The translations under genes and the position numbers were made by a program. From DATFDN01 sp963762525 (lineage in GTDB: Bacteria; Pseudomonadota; Alphaproteobacteria; Acetobacterales; Acetobacteraceae), in the NCBI GenBank assembly GCA_963762525.1, contig CAVXKT010000003.1, positions 186,001 to 250,000 of the forward strand: DNA of 64,000 bases, given 5' to 3'. The notes below the pieces were generated by a model. The model had not been told where the DNA came from and did not search any database. It worked only from the letters and a program-made list of their open reading frames with translations. Below, piece after piece: positions 46,120-54,417 of this stretch; the first letter of the stretch is position 1; each line of letters opens with the position of its first letter.

Positions 46120-47189
46120 GCCGCCTCCGCCAACGCAGGCTCGCGCACGGGTCCGGCGCGCCGCACGCCCGCGGCGATCAGGCGGCCGTAGAACTTGCGA
46201 ATGCACGCGATCACCGCCGCGGCATCGGCCAACCGCGTCACCTCGGCGCGGAACTCGGCCGAGTCCGGCAAGCCGCGCGAGTACCAGCCGACATGCTTGC
46301 GCGCGAGCCGGAGCCCCGCCTCGGTGCCGTAATGGGCCAGCATCGCCGCATAGTGGTCGAGGAGGATGCGCCGCTGCGCCGTCAGATCGGGCTCGGCGAG
46401 CCGTTCGCCGGTGCGCAGGAAATGCGCGACCCGGGCGCCGAACCAGGGACGGCCATAGCAGCCGCGCCCGATCATCACGCCGTCGGCGCCGGAGCGGCGC
46501 AGCGCTTCAACCGCGTCCTCCTCGGTGAGGATGTCGCCATTGACGATGACCGGAATCGACACGGATTGCTTGACCCGGGCGATGAAGTCCCAATCGGCGG
46601 TCCCGGTATAGAATTGCTGGCGCGTGCGCCCATGCACCGTGATCATGCGAATACCGGCCTGCTCGGCGATGCGCGCCAGGCTCGGCGCGTTCAAGCTGGA
46701 GTGATCCCAGCCCATGCGCATCTTCAGCGTGACCGGGACCGCGACGGCGCGGACCGTCGCCGCGAGCAGGGCCGCGGCAGCCACCTCGTCGCGCATCAAC
46801 GCCGACCCGGCCTGCTGGCCGAGCGCGACCTTGCGCACCGGGCAGCCGAAATTGATGTCGATCAAGTCGGCGCCGCGATCGACCGCAAGCCGCGCCGCCT
46901 CCGCCATCACCTCGGGCTCGCAGCCGGCAAGCTGCACGGCGCTCAGGCCGCCGCCGCCGTCCACCTCCGCCATTCGCAGCGTGTTGCGGTTCTCGTAAAC
47001 CATCGCCCGCGAGGCGATCATCTCCGAAACGACCATGCCGACCCCCTGCCGGCGGGCAAGCCGACGGAACGGCAAATCGGTAACTCCCGACATCGGCGCC
47101 AAAATCACCGGCGTCTCGATCCGGGTGTCGCGGCCGAGATCGATCGGGCCGAGCGGTTCTGTGGTCGGCAAACGACACATGCCCATCAT
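46116..47189 (-). CDS. dusB: tRNA-dihydrouridine synthase (NifR3/DusB)
   Basis: 357 residues, FMN-dependent TIM barrel. ILAPMSGVTDLPFRRLARR near the start, the catalytic cysteine in INFGCPVRKVALGQQAGSAL, the flavin lysine in VTLKMRMGWD, and VHGRTRQQFYTGTADW. It reduces uridines in the tRNA D-loop. It heads the classical nifR3-ntrBC-ntrYX operon. Methionines at 47189, 47186 and 47180 are possible starts; no ribosome site clearly decides. Confidence 0.95.
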   Translation of the reverse strand: MMGMCRLPTTEPLGPIDLGRDTRIETPVILAPMSGVTDLPFRRLARRQGVGMVVSEMIASRAMVYENRNTLRMAEVDGGGGLSAVQLAGCEPEVMAEAARLAVDRGADLIDINFGCPVRKVALGQQAGSALMRDEVAAAALLAATVRAVAVPVTLKMRMGWDHSSLNAPSLARIAEQAGIRMITVHGRTRQQFYTGTADWDFIARVKQSVSIPVIVNGDILTEEDAVEALRRSGADGVMIGRGCYGRPWFGARVAHFLRTGERLAEPDLTAQRRILLDHYAAMLAHYGTEAGLRLARKHVGWYSRGLPDSAEFRAEVTRLADAAAVIACIRKFYGRLIAAGVRRAGPVREPALAEAA

Positions 47190-47504
47190 TTGGGCAAACT
47201 AGCGCCACAGCGCGCCCCGCGCAACGTGGCGCTGCCCCGTTGCCGGGACGGGTTTGGGGTGGTACCCGGGAACCGGAAGGCGGGTCCTGCCGCCCTCCGG
47301 TCTCCGATGGGTCAGCGGCGCATTGCCACCGAAATGGTGATCCGCGGGTCCCCCAACCGGAAGGACAGCACGATGCGGATAGGCATCGGTTCTTCCCGTA
47401 GCGACGGTGCCCAAAGGCCGGGCACAATGCCCGGTTGCCCGGGGCCCCGTTGCACCGCGGATTTTTCCGCGCGGATCGGGACTTCGCCGTTGGGAAACGC
47501 CGGC
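47190..47504. other. Intergenic spacer between dusB and a lipoprotein gene
   Basis: No gene is supported here. Contents seen: a 6-bp stem-loop at 47418-47434 and, further right, a sigma-70-like promoter described separately. A nitrogen-operon promoter on the minus strand must lie in the right part of this divergent gap, but no -24/-12 (GG-N10-GC) element convinced me. Confidence 0.4.
47418..47434. repeat. Stem-loop in dusB upstream region
   Basis: Arms CCGGGC and GCCCGG around the loop ACAAT. There is no adjacent T run. It is roughly 230 bp upstream of dusB and 210 bp upstream of the divergent lipoprotein gene, so it may be an untranslated-region structure or a binding site. Confidence 0.3.
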
Positions 47505-47534
47505 TTGTATCGGGATAGTTGCCGCTGCTATAAA
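47505..47534 (+). promoter_or_regulatory. Sigma-70-like promoter for the lipoprotein gene
   Basis: TTGTAT at 47505-47510 and TATAAA at 47529-47534 with an 18-base spacer, in an AT-rich pocket of otherwise GC-rich DNA. Transcription would start near 47541, about 100 bases before ATG 47642. The match is by eye only. Confidence 0.45.
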
Positions 47535-47641
47535 ATTTTCGAAAGCCATCGGGTTTTTGCGACTGGGCGGCGGCTTGTCCGGTTTGGCTGCCCGGGTACA
47601 TGTTGCTTATCGACCCCTCCGCCCGATCTCGGGAGACCGTC

Positions 47642-48349
47642 ATGAGGCGTTTGGCTGCCGTTCGGCCCGGCCTGCGTGCCGCCGCAATCGTCCTGGCCTC
47701 ATCGCTGTTATACGGTTGCCCTCCGATGACCCTCCGCACGGTCGTTCTCACCCCGACCAATGAACAGACGGGAACCTCCGGCCCGGCGGGCGCGATTGGA
47801 TATTGTACCGGACCCGGATCAGTGCCGTCGCCCGCGTTCTCCCCAAGGGCGAACCAGGTGCTGGTGGGCTACGACGACTACTACCGGCCCGGCGCGCAGC
47901 CGCTTCCCTGCGATCACCTCCGCGATTCCAATTTCCGGGCGGATGTGATGTTCGATCTGTCGGCATTCGATCAGGTCGCGGTGGCGACCCTTTCATTCGA
48001 TACGGTCAACTCGGCTTCGCGAAGCAACGGCGAAACGACCAGCACCAACCCGCCGACCTCCTATGCGACGACGCTCGGGGTCGGCACCCAGCCGCCCTCG
48101 GCGGATTTCCCCGACACCAACGAAGCAAGCCTGCCGGGCGGACCGACCATCTCGGTCGCCGTCGGCAGCCAGGTGTCGGACTGGGTGACGAAGAAGCAGG
48201 CGAATTTTGGCTTCGTGATCTGGGGGCCGCGCGGGCCGGTCGATTCCCGCAATCCGCCGAAGGACAACAACGCGCAGGTCAGCTTCTACCAGAATTTCCG
48301 TCTCACGATCGTCTACAACCCGGTCCTCAATCCGCGCGCGCCGCAATAG
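47642..48349 (+). CDS. Lipoprotein of unknown function
   Basis: 235 residues from ATG 47642 (GGGAGACC ribosome site). A type II signal peptide ends in LYGC with lipid-carrying Cys26, preceded by AAAIVLASSL. The mature part looks like a beta-sandwich (FRADVMFDLSAFDQVAVATL, then LSFDTVN; GGPTISVAVGSQVSDWVTKK), reminiscent of disaggregatase or carbohydrate-binding folds with the typical W-V region. No catalytic motif. Monocistronic, with its own promoter. I do not recognise a named family. Confidence 0.65.
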   Translation: MRRLAAVRPGLRAAAIVLASSLLYGCPPMTLRTVVLTPTNEQTGTSGPAGAIGYCTGPGSVPSPAFSPRANQVLVGYDDYYRPGAQPLPCDHLRDSNFRADVMFDLSAFDQVAVATLSFDTVNSASRSNGETTSTNPPTSYATTLGVGTQPPSADFPDTNEASLPGGPTISVAVGSQVSDWVTKKQANFGFVIWGPRGPVDSRNPPKDNNAQVSFYQNFRLTIVYNPVLNPRAPQ

Positions 48350-48392
48350 CATCGCCGGCGACCGGGAAAATCCGGGCGACGATCGAAGCCGG

Positions 48393-48803
48393 TCAGCTTG
48401 CCGGGAACGGGTTGTGCACGGTCAGGCGGCCGGCGAAGCTCCGGCCGTCCTTAAAATCCTCTGTCAGCAGCACCGCGCAGCGCCCCTCCAGGGCCGAGGC
48501 GACAATCAGCGCGTCGTAGAAGCTCACGCCGTGTTCCCCGGCGATCGCGAGCGCGCGCTCGTGCGTCGCCGTCGTCAGCGGCAGCGGGTCTGGAAAGGCC
48601 GAGCGAATAACGGCCAGAGCGTCCTGAATCTCCGGCCAGGTGCGTCGTAGTTTTCGCCGGGCGACGTTGGCGAACTCGTTCAGAATTTGAACGCTGATCC
48701 GGCCGCCTCGACCAACCGCCGCTAGTGCCGCTCGGGATCGTCGGTCTGAAGGCGTTACTGCGTAGACGAAGATATTGGTATCAAGGAACGCCTCACCGTT
48801 CAT
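48393..48803 (-). CDS. PIN-domain toxin (VapC-like ribonuclease)
   Basis: 136 residues. The PIN acidic residues are visible: Asp8 in FLDTNIFVYAV, Glu in QILNEFANVARRK, Asp in VSFYDALIVASALEG and Asp in LLTEDFKDGR. VapC toxins cleave initiator tRNA or rRNA when freed of antitoxin. The start overlaps the antitoxin stop by 11 bp, the standard toxin-antitoxin layout. Confidence 0.9.
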   Translation of the reverse strand: MNGEAFLDTNIFVYAVTPSDRRSRAALAAVGRGGRISVQILNEFANVARRKLRRTWPEIQDALAVIRSAFPDPLPLTTATHERALAIAGEHGVSFYDALIVASALEGRCAVLLTEDFKDGRSFAGRLTVHNPFPAS

Positions 48804-49023
48804 TCGCCTCCTCCCGGTTGAAGCGGAAGCCGGGGGGAAGCGTCCAGTTCAGCGCCTTCAGGCGCTCGACCGCTTGTTCACGGGTGCGGTCGCGGTCCAC
48901 GCGAAAAGTCCGGTCGCCGGCCAACTCGATTTCGATCTCGTCGCCCTCCTTCAGACCGAGCGCCTCGACGATGGCGGCCGGTAGGCGCACGGCCAGGCTG
49001 TTGCCCCATTTGCCCACCTGCAT
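48793..49023 (-). CDS. AbrB/MazE-type antitoxin
   Basis: 76 residues from ATG 49023 (GGAGG ribosome site). The swapped-hairpin AbrB domain is MQVGKWGNSLAVRLPAAIVE, then LGLKEGDEIEIELAG. The C-terminal arm (DRTREQAVERLKALNWTLPP) would bind and block the PIN toxin. The dimer normally also represses its own promoter, which should lie in 49024-49080. Confidence 0.88.
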   Translation of the reverse strand: MQVGKWGNSLAVRLPAAIVEALGLKEGDEIEIELAGDRTFRVDRDRTREQAVERLKALNWTLPPGFRFNREEANER

Positions 49024-49127
49024 CGCCACACCTCCGGATCGACATCGGGCGATATATATCCGCGCGCGGCGGCTGGTCAATCTCGAACCTCGCCCCTACC
49101 GTTAGCCGGCCGCCGGAGGAGGGGGAA

Positions 49128-49907
49128 ATGCCGCGCTTCGCCGCCAACCTGTCGATGATGTTCACCGAGCTGGCCTTTCTCGATCGTTTCGATGCCGCCG
49201 CGCGGGCCGGCTTCAAGGCGGTCGAATTCCTGTTCCCCTACGAGCATCCGGCTTCCGAGATTCGCCGCCGGTTGGATGCCAACGGCCTCAGCCAGGCACT
49301 GTTCAACATGTCGCCCGGCGACTGGGCCAAAGGTGAGCGCGGCTTGGCCGCGCTCCCGGGGCGTCAATCGGAGTTTGCCGAAGGGATCTCCCGGGCGCTC
49401 GACTATGCCGCCGCCCTCGACTGTCCGCTGGTCCACTGCATGGCCGGAATCGTGCCTGCCGGCGTGAGCCATGTCACCGCCGGCGCGGTCTATGCGGCGA
49501 ATCTCGCGCGCGCCGCCGAGGCGGCCCAGAAGCGCGGCGTCAAGATCGTGGTCGAGCCGATCAATCACCGCGACATGCCGGGCTACTTCCTCAACACCCA
49601 GGCGCAGGGCGCCGCATTCGTGGAGGCGATCGGGCGCGCGCGTCTGGGGCTGCAATTCGACGTTTATCATGTGCAGATAACCGAGGGCGACATCACCAGG
49701 CGGCTGGAGCAGTTCCTGCCGCTGATCGCGCATGTGCAGATCGCCGACGTGCCGGCGCGCAACGAGCCGGGAACCGGGGAGATCGGCTGGGAGTACGTGT
49801 TCCGCCGCCTTGATGAGCTCGGGTACGGCGGCTGGGTCGGCTGCGAGTACCGCCCCGCCGGCGAAACCGACGCCGGGCTCGCATGGCTGCGGCGACTCGC
49901 GCACTGA
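49128..49907 (+). CDS. hyi: Hydroxypyruvate isomerase
   Basis: 259 residues; ATG 49128 follows GGAGGAGG. The xylose-isomerase-like TIM barrel starts RFAANLSMMFTELAFLDRF and has the metal and catalytic glutamates in VEPINHRDMPGYFLN and GCEYRPAGET. It interconverts hydroxypyruvate and tartronate semialdehyde. The reductase for tartronate semialdehyde starts 19 bp downstream, so together they form a glyoxylate-to-glycerate route; glyoxylate carboligase (gcl) is not present here. Confidence 0.92.
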   Translation: MPRFAANLSMMFTELAFLDRFDAAARAGFKAVEFLFPYEHPASEIRRRLDANGLSQALFNMSPGDWAKGERGLAALPGRQSEFAEGISRALDYAAALDCPLVHCMAGIVPAGVSHVTAGAVYAANLARAAEAAQKRGVKIVVEPINHRDMPGYFLNTQAQGAAFVEAIGRARLGLQFDVYHVQITEGDITRRLEQFLPLIAHVQIADVPARNEPGTGEIGWEYVFRRLDELGYGGWVGCEYRPAGETDAGLAWLRRLAH

Positions 49908-49926
49908 ACCAAGGAGATTGATCCCC

Positions 49927-50817
49927 ATGAAGATCGGTTTCATCGGCCTCGGCATCATGGGGCGCCCGATGGCGCTCAATTTGAAGCAGGCGGGCCACGA
50001 CCTGATCGTGCCCGAGCGCGCCGGCCTGAAGGACGACGTGCGCCACGCCGCGAAGGTGGTCGCCGATGCGCGCGCCGTCGCCGCCGAATCCGAGATCCTG
50101 ATCCTGATGGTGCCCGACACGCCGGATGTGGAGGCGGTGCTGTTCGGTGCGGGCGGCGCGGCGGACGGGCTTCGGCGCGGCACGCTGGTCGTCGACATGT
50201 CCTCGATCAGCCCGATCGCCACCAAGGCGTTCGCCAAGCGGGTGAACGAGAAGGGTTGCGATTATCTCGATGCCCCGGTCTCCGGCGGCGAGGTGGGCGC
50301 GCAGCAGGCGACACTCACCATCATGGTGGGCGGGCCGGCGGACGCCTTCGAGCGCGCCAAGCCGTTGTTCGAAAAAATGGGCCGAACCATCACCCATGTC
50401 GGCACCGAGAACGGCGCCGGACAGACCTGCAAGGTCGCCAACCAGATCATCGTCGCCCTGAACATCCAGGCGGTGGCCGAGGCGCTGGTCTTCGCGGCCA
50501 AGGCGGGTGCCGATCCGGCCAAGGTTCGGCAAGCCATCAGCGGCGGCTTTGCCGCCTCTCGCGTGCTGGAGCTGCACGGCGAGCGGATGATCAAGGGCGC
50601 GTTCGAGCCGGGTTTCCGGATTCGGCTGCATCAGAAGGATCTCAATCTCGCGCTCGGCTCGGCCCGCGAACTCGGCGTGGCGCTGCCCAACACCGCCATC
50701 GCGCAGCAGATGTTCGCCTCCTGCACCGCTTGGGGCGGGGCGGAGCAGGATCATTCGGCTCTCGTCCAGGCCATCGAGGGTCTGGCGAATTTTTCAATTC
50801 GCGGAGAAAAGAAATAG
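49927..50817 (+). CDS. glxR: 2-hydroxy-3-oxopropionate (tartronate semialdehyde) reductase
   Basis: 296 residues with AAGGAG before ATG 49927. The NAD(P) fold begins MKIGFIGLGIMGRPMALNLK. The substrate loop is DAPVSGGEVGAQQATLTIMV and the catalytic lysine is in GQTCKVANQIIV. It reduces tartronate semialdehyde to D-glycerate. Same operon as hyi. A single DnaA-box match and the XRE-gene dyad follow immediately downstream. Confidence 0.93.
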   Translation: MKIGFIGLGIMGRPMALNLKQAGHDLIVPERAGLKDDVRHAAKVVADARAVAAESEILILMVPDTPDVEAVLFGAGGAADGLRRGTLVVDMSSISPIATKAFAKRVNEKGCDYLDAPVSGGEVGAQQATLTIMVGGPADAFERAKPLFEKMGRTITHVGTENGAGQTCKVANQIIVALNIQAVAEALVFAAKAGADPAKVRQAISGGFAASRVLELHGERMIKGAFEPGFRIRLHQKDLNLALGSARELGVALPNTAIAQQMFASCTAWGGAEQDHSALVQAIEGLANFSIRGEKK

Positions 50818-50829
50818 GCGCGGGGAAAG

Positions 50830-50838
50830 TTATCCACA
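50830..50838 (+). promoter_or_regulatory. Single DnaA-box-like site
   Basis: TTATCCACA, a perfect match to the DnaA-box consensus, 12 bases after the glxR stop. It is isolated: I see no cluster, AT-rich unwinding region or dnaA/parAB genes, so it is not evidence for an origin. Confidence 0.35.
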
Positions 50839-50851
50839 CTTGACGCGTATC

Positions 50852-50877
50852 GATTGCACAATCCCCATTGTAGAATC
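50852..50877. promoter_or_regulatory. 26-bp dyad, candidate operator for the XRE regulator
   Basis: GATT-N2-ACAAT-CCCC-ATTGT-N2-AATC, symmetric over 18 of 26 positions, about 90 bp upstream of the XRE regulator start. The inner ACAAT/ATTGT arms fit the half-site size of helix-turn-helix dimers. TAGAAT at 50871-50876 could be a -10 overlapping the right arm, consistent with autorepression, but the nearest TTGACG (50840) is 25 bases away and too far for a standard promoter. Confidence 0.5.
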
Positions 50878-50965
50878 CGAGCGCGCAAGCAATACCCTTA
50901 CGTCCCGGACATCTTTCCGAGACTCCCCGTCGACGCAACGGCGGCGGTTAGGGCGGTGCGTGACA

Positions 50966-51854
50966 ATGTCGATGCGTTTCACCGAAATCGGCCAGCAGCT
51001 GCGGGCCTTTCGACTGGAATCGGGGCTGCGGGCGGAGGAGATCGCGGCCCGTCTGGGCGTCTCCCGGGCCGCGCTCTACCGCTATGAAAAGGGCGAGGTG
51101 ATCAAGCTCGACACCGTCAAGCGGCTGGCCGAGTTGCTGAATTTGTCCCCGCTCACGCTGCTCGGCATCGGCGTCGAGTACTACAGCCGCCCGATCGCCT
51201 ATTTCGAGCGCCTGCGGCAAACCGAGGAGACGGCCGACCAGGTGCTCGAGGTGCTGGGGCCGCTCTGCTATCTCACCACCACCGATGCCTATGACGCCGT
51301 GCTGGCCAATTCGTTCGAGGAGGCGGCCGGGCAGGCCGGCTCGGATCGCGCCGAAGCGCGGCATGTCGCCGACCAGATTTTGGGCACGCTCGGCGCCCGC
51401 AAACGGATGTACGCGGCCCGCCGTCCGGGCATTATCTGCATGGTCCCGGTCTCCGCGGTGCGGCGGCTGCTGGAGCACGGGGTCGCGGAAGGCCTGGCGA
51501 CATCGGCGACCCTGCGCGCGCGGGCGCGGCAGATCGCCGAGGCGGAGGTGCGGCGGATGACCGATCTGATGGAGGCCGAGCCGATCGGCCTGCAATTCGG
51601 CTTGATCGAGGGCGCCGAACCGAACTCTCTCTTCACGATCCTGCGGGCCCGGGATCAGGTCTCGCTCGCGATCAATCCCTTCCGCCCGGACGGCAATCCG
51701 CGGCGGCCCGGCGGCGTCGCCATGCTGACCTCGGCGGACGAGGCGGTGAAGGCTCATCAGTCGGTGGCCGAGGCGCACCTGGCGGGACGCCTTGAAGGGG
51801 GCGGCCGGAGCGGCCCGCCTGCGCGCGATTCTCCGCTCGGAGATGGACGACTGA
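50966..51854 (+). CDS. XRE-family transcriptional regulator, frameshift near C-terminus
   Basis: About 295 residues from ATG 50966. The N-terminal helix-turn-helix is IGQQLRAFRLESGLRAEEIA, then ARLGVSRAALYRYEKGEV, residues about 7-45. A 230-residue effector-like region of unknown fold follows. An extra base near 51775 breaks the end; the corrected frame continues TWRDALKGAAGAARLRAILR and stops at 51854. It lies between the hyi-glxR and NUDIX-AlaX operons, so its targets may include either. No metal or ligand motif is recognised. Confidence 0.78.
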
Positions 51855-51879
51855 GACCGGGTGTGCCATCGCCCTGTCG

Positions 51880-52524
51880 ATGCTCCAGCGACCCGCCCCG
51901 CGCCTGCCCGCCCATCCCGACCTGCAAATCGAAAAGCAGGAGCGCGTCTGGGACGGCCGATTCCCGCTTGACAGCGTGCGCTTTCGCCATCGCCGTTTCG
52001 ACGGCGCGATGTCGGGGGCGAAGACGTGGGAGCTGTGGCGGCGCGGACGGGGGGCGGCGCTGCTGCCCTATGACCCGATCCGGGATCAGGTGGTGCTGAT
52101 CGAGCAGTTTCGATTGCCGGCGCTGGCGGCGGGACTTCCCCCGGTTCTGATCGAGCTGCCGGCCGGGTTCTGCGATGACGGCGAGGACGCCGAGGCGGCG
52201 ATCCGCCGTGAGGCGGGCGAGGAGATGGGCATCGCCGTCCATCGGCTTCGCAAGGTGAGCGACATCCTGCTGACCCCGGGCGGCGCCGATGAACTCTGCG
52301 TCCTGTTCGCCGGCGAGGTGGCGGCGCCGGCGGCGGACGTCGACGGCATCGCCGGCCATGCCGGTCTCGTTGCCGAGAACGAGGACATCCGCCTGCGCGT
52401 CTGGCCGGCCGCACGCGCGATCGAGGCGGCGTTGGATGGCCGGATCGTCAACTCGGTTGCCGCCATCGGCCTGCTCTGGCTCGCCGCCCGGCGCGAGCGG
52501 CTACGGACGGAGTGGGCGCGATGA
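51880..52524 (+). CDS. NUDIX hydrolase (ADP-ribose pyrophosphatase-like)
   Basis: 214 residues. The Nudix box is complete: GFCDDGEDAEAAIRREAGEE followed by MG, matching G-x5-E-x7-REUxEExGU. Upstream VVLIEQFRLPALAAGLPPVL, then IELPAG, is typical of the ADP-ribose/nucleoside-diphosphate-sugar branch. Cytoplasmic housecleaning of ADP-ribose is the likely role. The stop overlaps the AlaX start (ATGA). Confidence 0.9.
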   Translation: MLQRPAPRLPAHPDLQIEKQERVWDGRFPLDSVRFRHRRFDGAMSGAKTWELWRRGRGAALLPYDPIRDQVVLIEQFRLPALAAGLPPVLIELPAGFCDDGEDAEAAIRREAGEEMGIAVHRLRKVSDILLTPGGADELCVLFAGEVAAPAADVDGIAGHAGLVAENEDIRLRVWPAARAIEAALDGRIVNSVAAIGLLWLAARRERLRTEWAR

Positions 52525-53236
52525 CCGAGCGGCTGTATCTCGACGATCCCCGCCTGACCGGGATGCGCGCGCGCGTGCTCGCCGCCGGCCCCGAAGGCGT
52601 CGTCTTAGACCGCACGGCCTTTTACGCCCGCTCGGGCGGCCAGCCGGGCGATGCCGGAACCCTTCGCTGGCCGGGCGGTTCAATGATGGTGACGGAAGCC
52701 GTGAAGAGCGACGGCGAGGCGATCCTGCATGTCGCGCCGGCGGGCGGATCTGCCGGAGGTGGGTTTCGAGGTCGCGGGCGAGATCGACTGGGCGCGCCGA
52801 CACCGGCTGATGCGCGCGCACACCGCGTTGCATCTGCTGAGCGCGCTATTGCGCGATGCGGCGGTGACGGGCGGATCGGTGGGGCTCGATCGCTCGCGGC
52901 TCGATTTCGATCTGCCGAGCGCGCCCGCCAAGGAGGCGCTCGAGGCCGGGCTCAATGCGCTGATCGCGGCAAATCATCCGGTCAACGCCGAGTGGGTGGA
53001 CGAGGCGGTTCTCGACGCCGACCCCAGCCTGGTGCGGACCCTATCGGTCAAGCCGCCACGCGGGACCGGACGCGTCCGGCTGATCCGCATCGGCGCCGGC
53101 GCCGCGACCGGTCGATTTGCAGCCCTGCGGCGGCACCCATGTCGCCTCCACGGCCGAGATCGGGCCGGTGCGGGTGCTGAAGATCGAAAACAAAGGCAAG
53201 CAGAATCGCCGTATCGTCATCGCCGCGGCCGATTGA
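52521..53236 (+). CDS. Alanyl-tRNA editing protein AlaX, two frameshifts
   Basis: About 237 residues after removing one base near 52745 and one near 53110. The first frame gives TERLYLDDPRLTGMRARV and FYARSGGQPGDAGTLRW. The second gives the editing-site histidines in MRAHTALHLLSALLRDA. The third gives the C-x3-H partner in LQPCGGTHVASTAEIGPVRV and ends in NRRIVIAAAD. Zinc is held by these His and Cys residues. It deacylates mischarged Ser- or Gly-tRNA(Ala). It is coupled to the NUDIX gene and 8 bp from the ferritin-like gene. Confidence 0.85.
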
Positions 53237-53244
53237 GGGTGAAC

Positions 53245-54127
53245 ATGGACAGCACGGTGGTCGCCGCGGCGGACCATGCGGCGCGCAACTGGCGCTTCCC
53301 CGGCGGCGGCGATGAGCACAAGGCGATGTTCAGCCGCATGCTGCTCGACACCTTCAACCCCTATCGTCCCGCCGTCATCGACTGGCCGCCGCTCGACGCC
53401 GAGGCCCGGGGCCGGCTGATCGCGCTGCCGATCTGGGATATCGCCGTGCAGACCGAGGGCCGGGCAAGGCTGCGCATCCTCTCCTATGCACGGCGCCTCT
53501 CCGATCGGCTGCTGCGCGAGGCATTCGAGCTGATGGCGTTCGAGGAGGGGCGCCACAAGGAGGTGCTCTCGCATCTGGTCCGCGCCTACGGGATCGAGTT
53601 GCAGCCCGAGCCCGCGTATCTGGAACCGCGCGATCCCGAATGGGGCTTCATGGTCACCGGCTATTCCGAGTGCATCGACAGCTTCTTCGCCTTCGGCCTG
53701 TTCGAGCTGGCGCGGCGATCGGGCTTCTTCCCGCCGGCAGCTGGTGGAGACCTTCGAGCCGGTGATCCAGGAGGAGGGGCGGCACATCCTGTTCTTCATG
53801 AACTGGGTGCGCTGGCATAAGCGCACGATGCCGCTATGGCGGCGGCCATGGTTCGCACTGAAGACGCTCGCCGTCTGGGCGTTTCTGATCCGCGAGCGGA
53901 TCGGCCTCGCCCGCGACGTGAGCGCCGGCGAGCAGGAGGACGCGAATTTCACCGTCCAGGGCGCCAGCGCGGTCGGCGGCGCGGTCAACACCGCCGAGCT
54001 GATGCGCATCTGCCTGGCCGAGAACGACCGCCGACTGAGCGGCTACGATGCGCGCCTGCGCCGGCCGAACACGGTGCCGCGGCTGGTGCGCTTGGCGCTG
54101 CTGTTCATGCGAGGGCGCGGTAAGTAG
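53245..54127 (+). CDS. Ferritin-like diiron-domain protein, one frameshift
   Basis: About 293 residues after removing one base near 53737. Two E-E-x-x-H motifs lie about 95 residues apart (MAFEEGRHKEVLSHL and IQEEGRHILFFMNWVRW), as expected for a four-helix diiron protein. The C-terminal half has a moderately hydrophobic helix (ALKTLAVWAFLIRERIGLA). Homologues are annotated only as ferritin-like or DUF455-like; whether it stores iron or acts as an oxygenase is unknown. Last gene of the NUDIX-AlaX operon. Confidence 0.68.
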
Positions 54128-54417
54128 GTTCCGTGATCGGGAGATTGCGCACAACGCGCATCGGCGAATCGGTTCCCGCATAGGACTGGTAATCCAAGAC
54201 GTCCGGGTCGGGAGTGAAATGGTTGACGAAGATCACGGCGAGCTTCGCTCGCCGACCTCTCCCGAATCGCGGGAGAGGTCGCGCGTTGCGCGGCGGGTGA
54301 GGGTATGCGGGCCTGTGGGGAGGCCAAACGCGAGCCGCGACGTGTCGGCGCATCAGGCGCTGGACTCGGGAACCCAGGCGGCTTGCCGTCCCGCTCTTGC
54401 CCGCCGACAATCGGGCG
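54128..54417. other. Intergenic region with REP-like hairpins
   Basis: 290 bp between the ferritin-like gene and the first CoA-transferase. Its centre holds the double hairpin described separately. The remainder shows no gene; a GGGTGAGGG tail after the hairpin is typical of dispersed REP-type repeats in alphaproteobacteria. Confidence 0.45.
54237..54281. repeat. REP-like tandem hairpin element
   Basis: Hairpin A has arms GGCGAGC/GCTCGCC with a TTC loop (54237-54253). Hairpin B has arms CGACCTCTCCCG/CGGGAGAGGTCG with a 5-base loop (54253-54281). Both stems are perfect. The sequence resembles the CCTCTCCCG...CGGGAGAGG palindromes scattered between genes in many proteobacterial genomes. It may also end transcripts from the ferritin-like gene. 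Confidence 0.65.

Noticed and set aside
50830..50838. Replication origin
   Set aside because: Only one DnaA box, with no AT-rich region or dnaA, dnaN or parAB genes.
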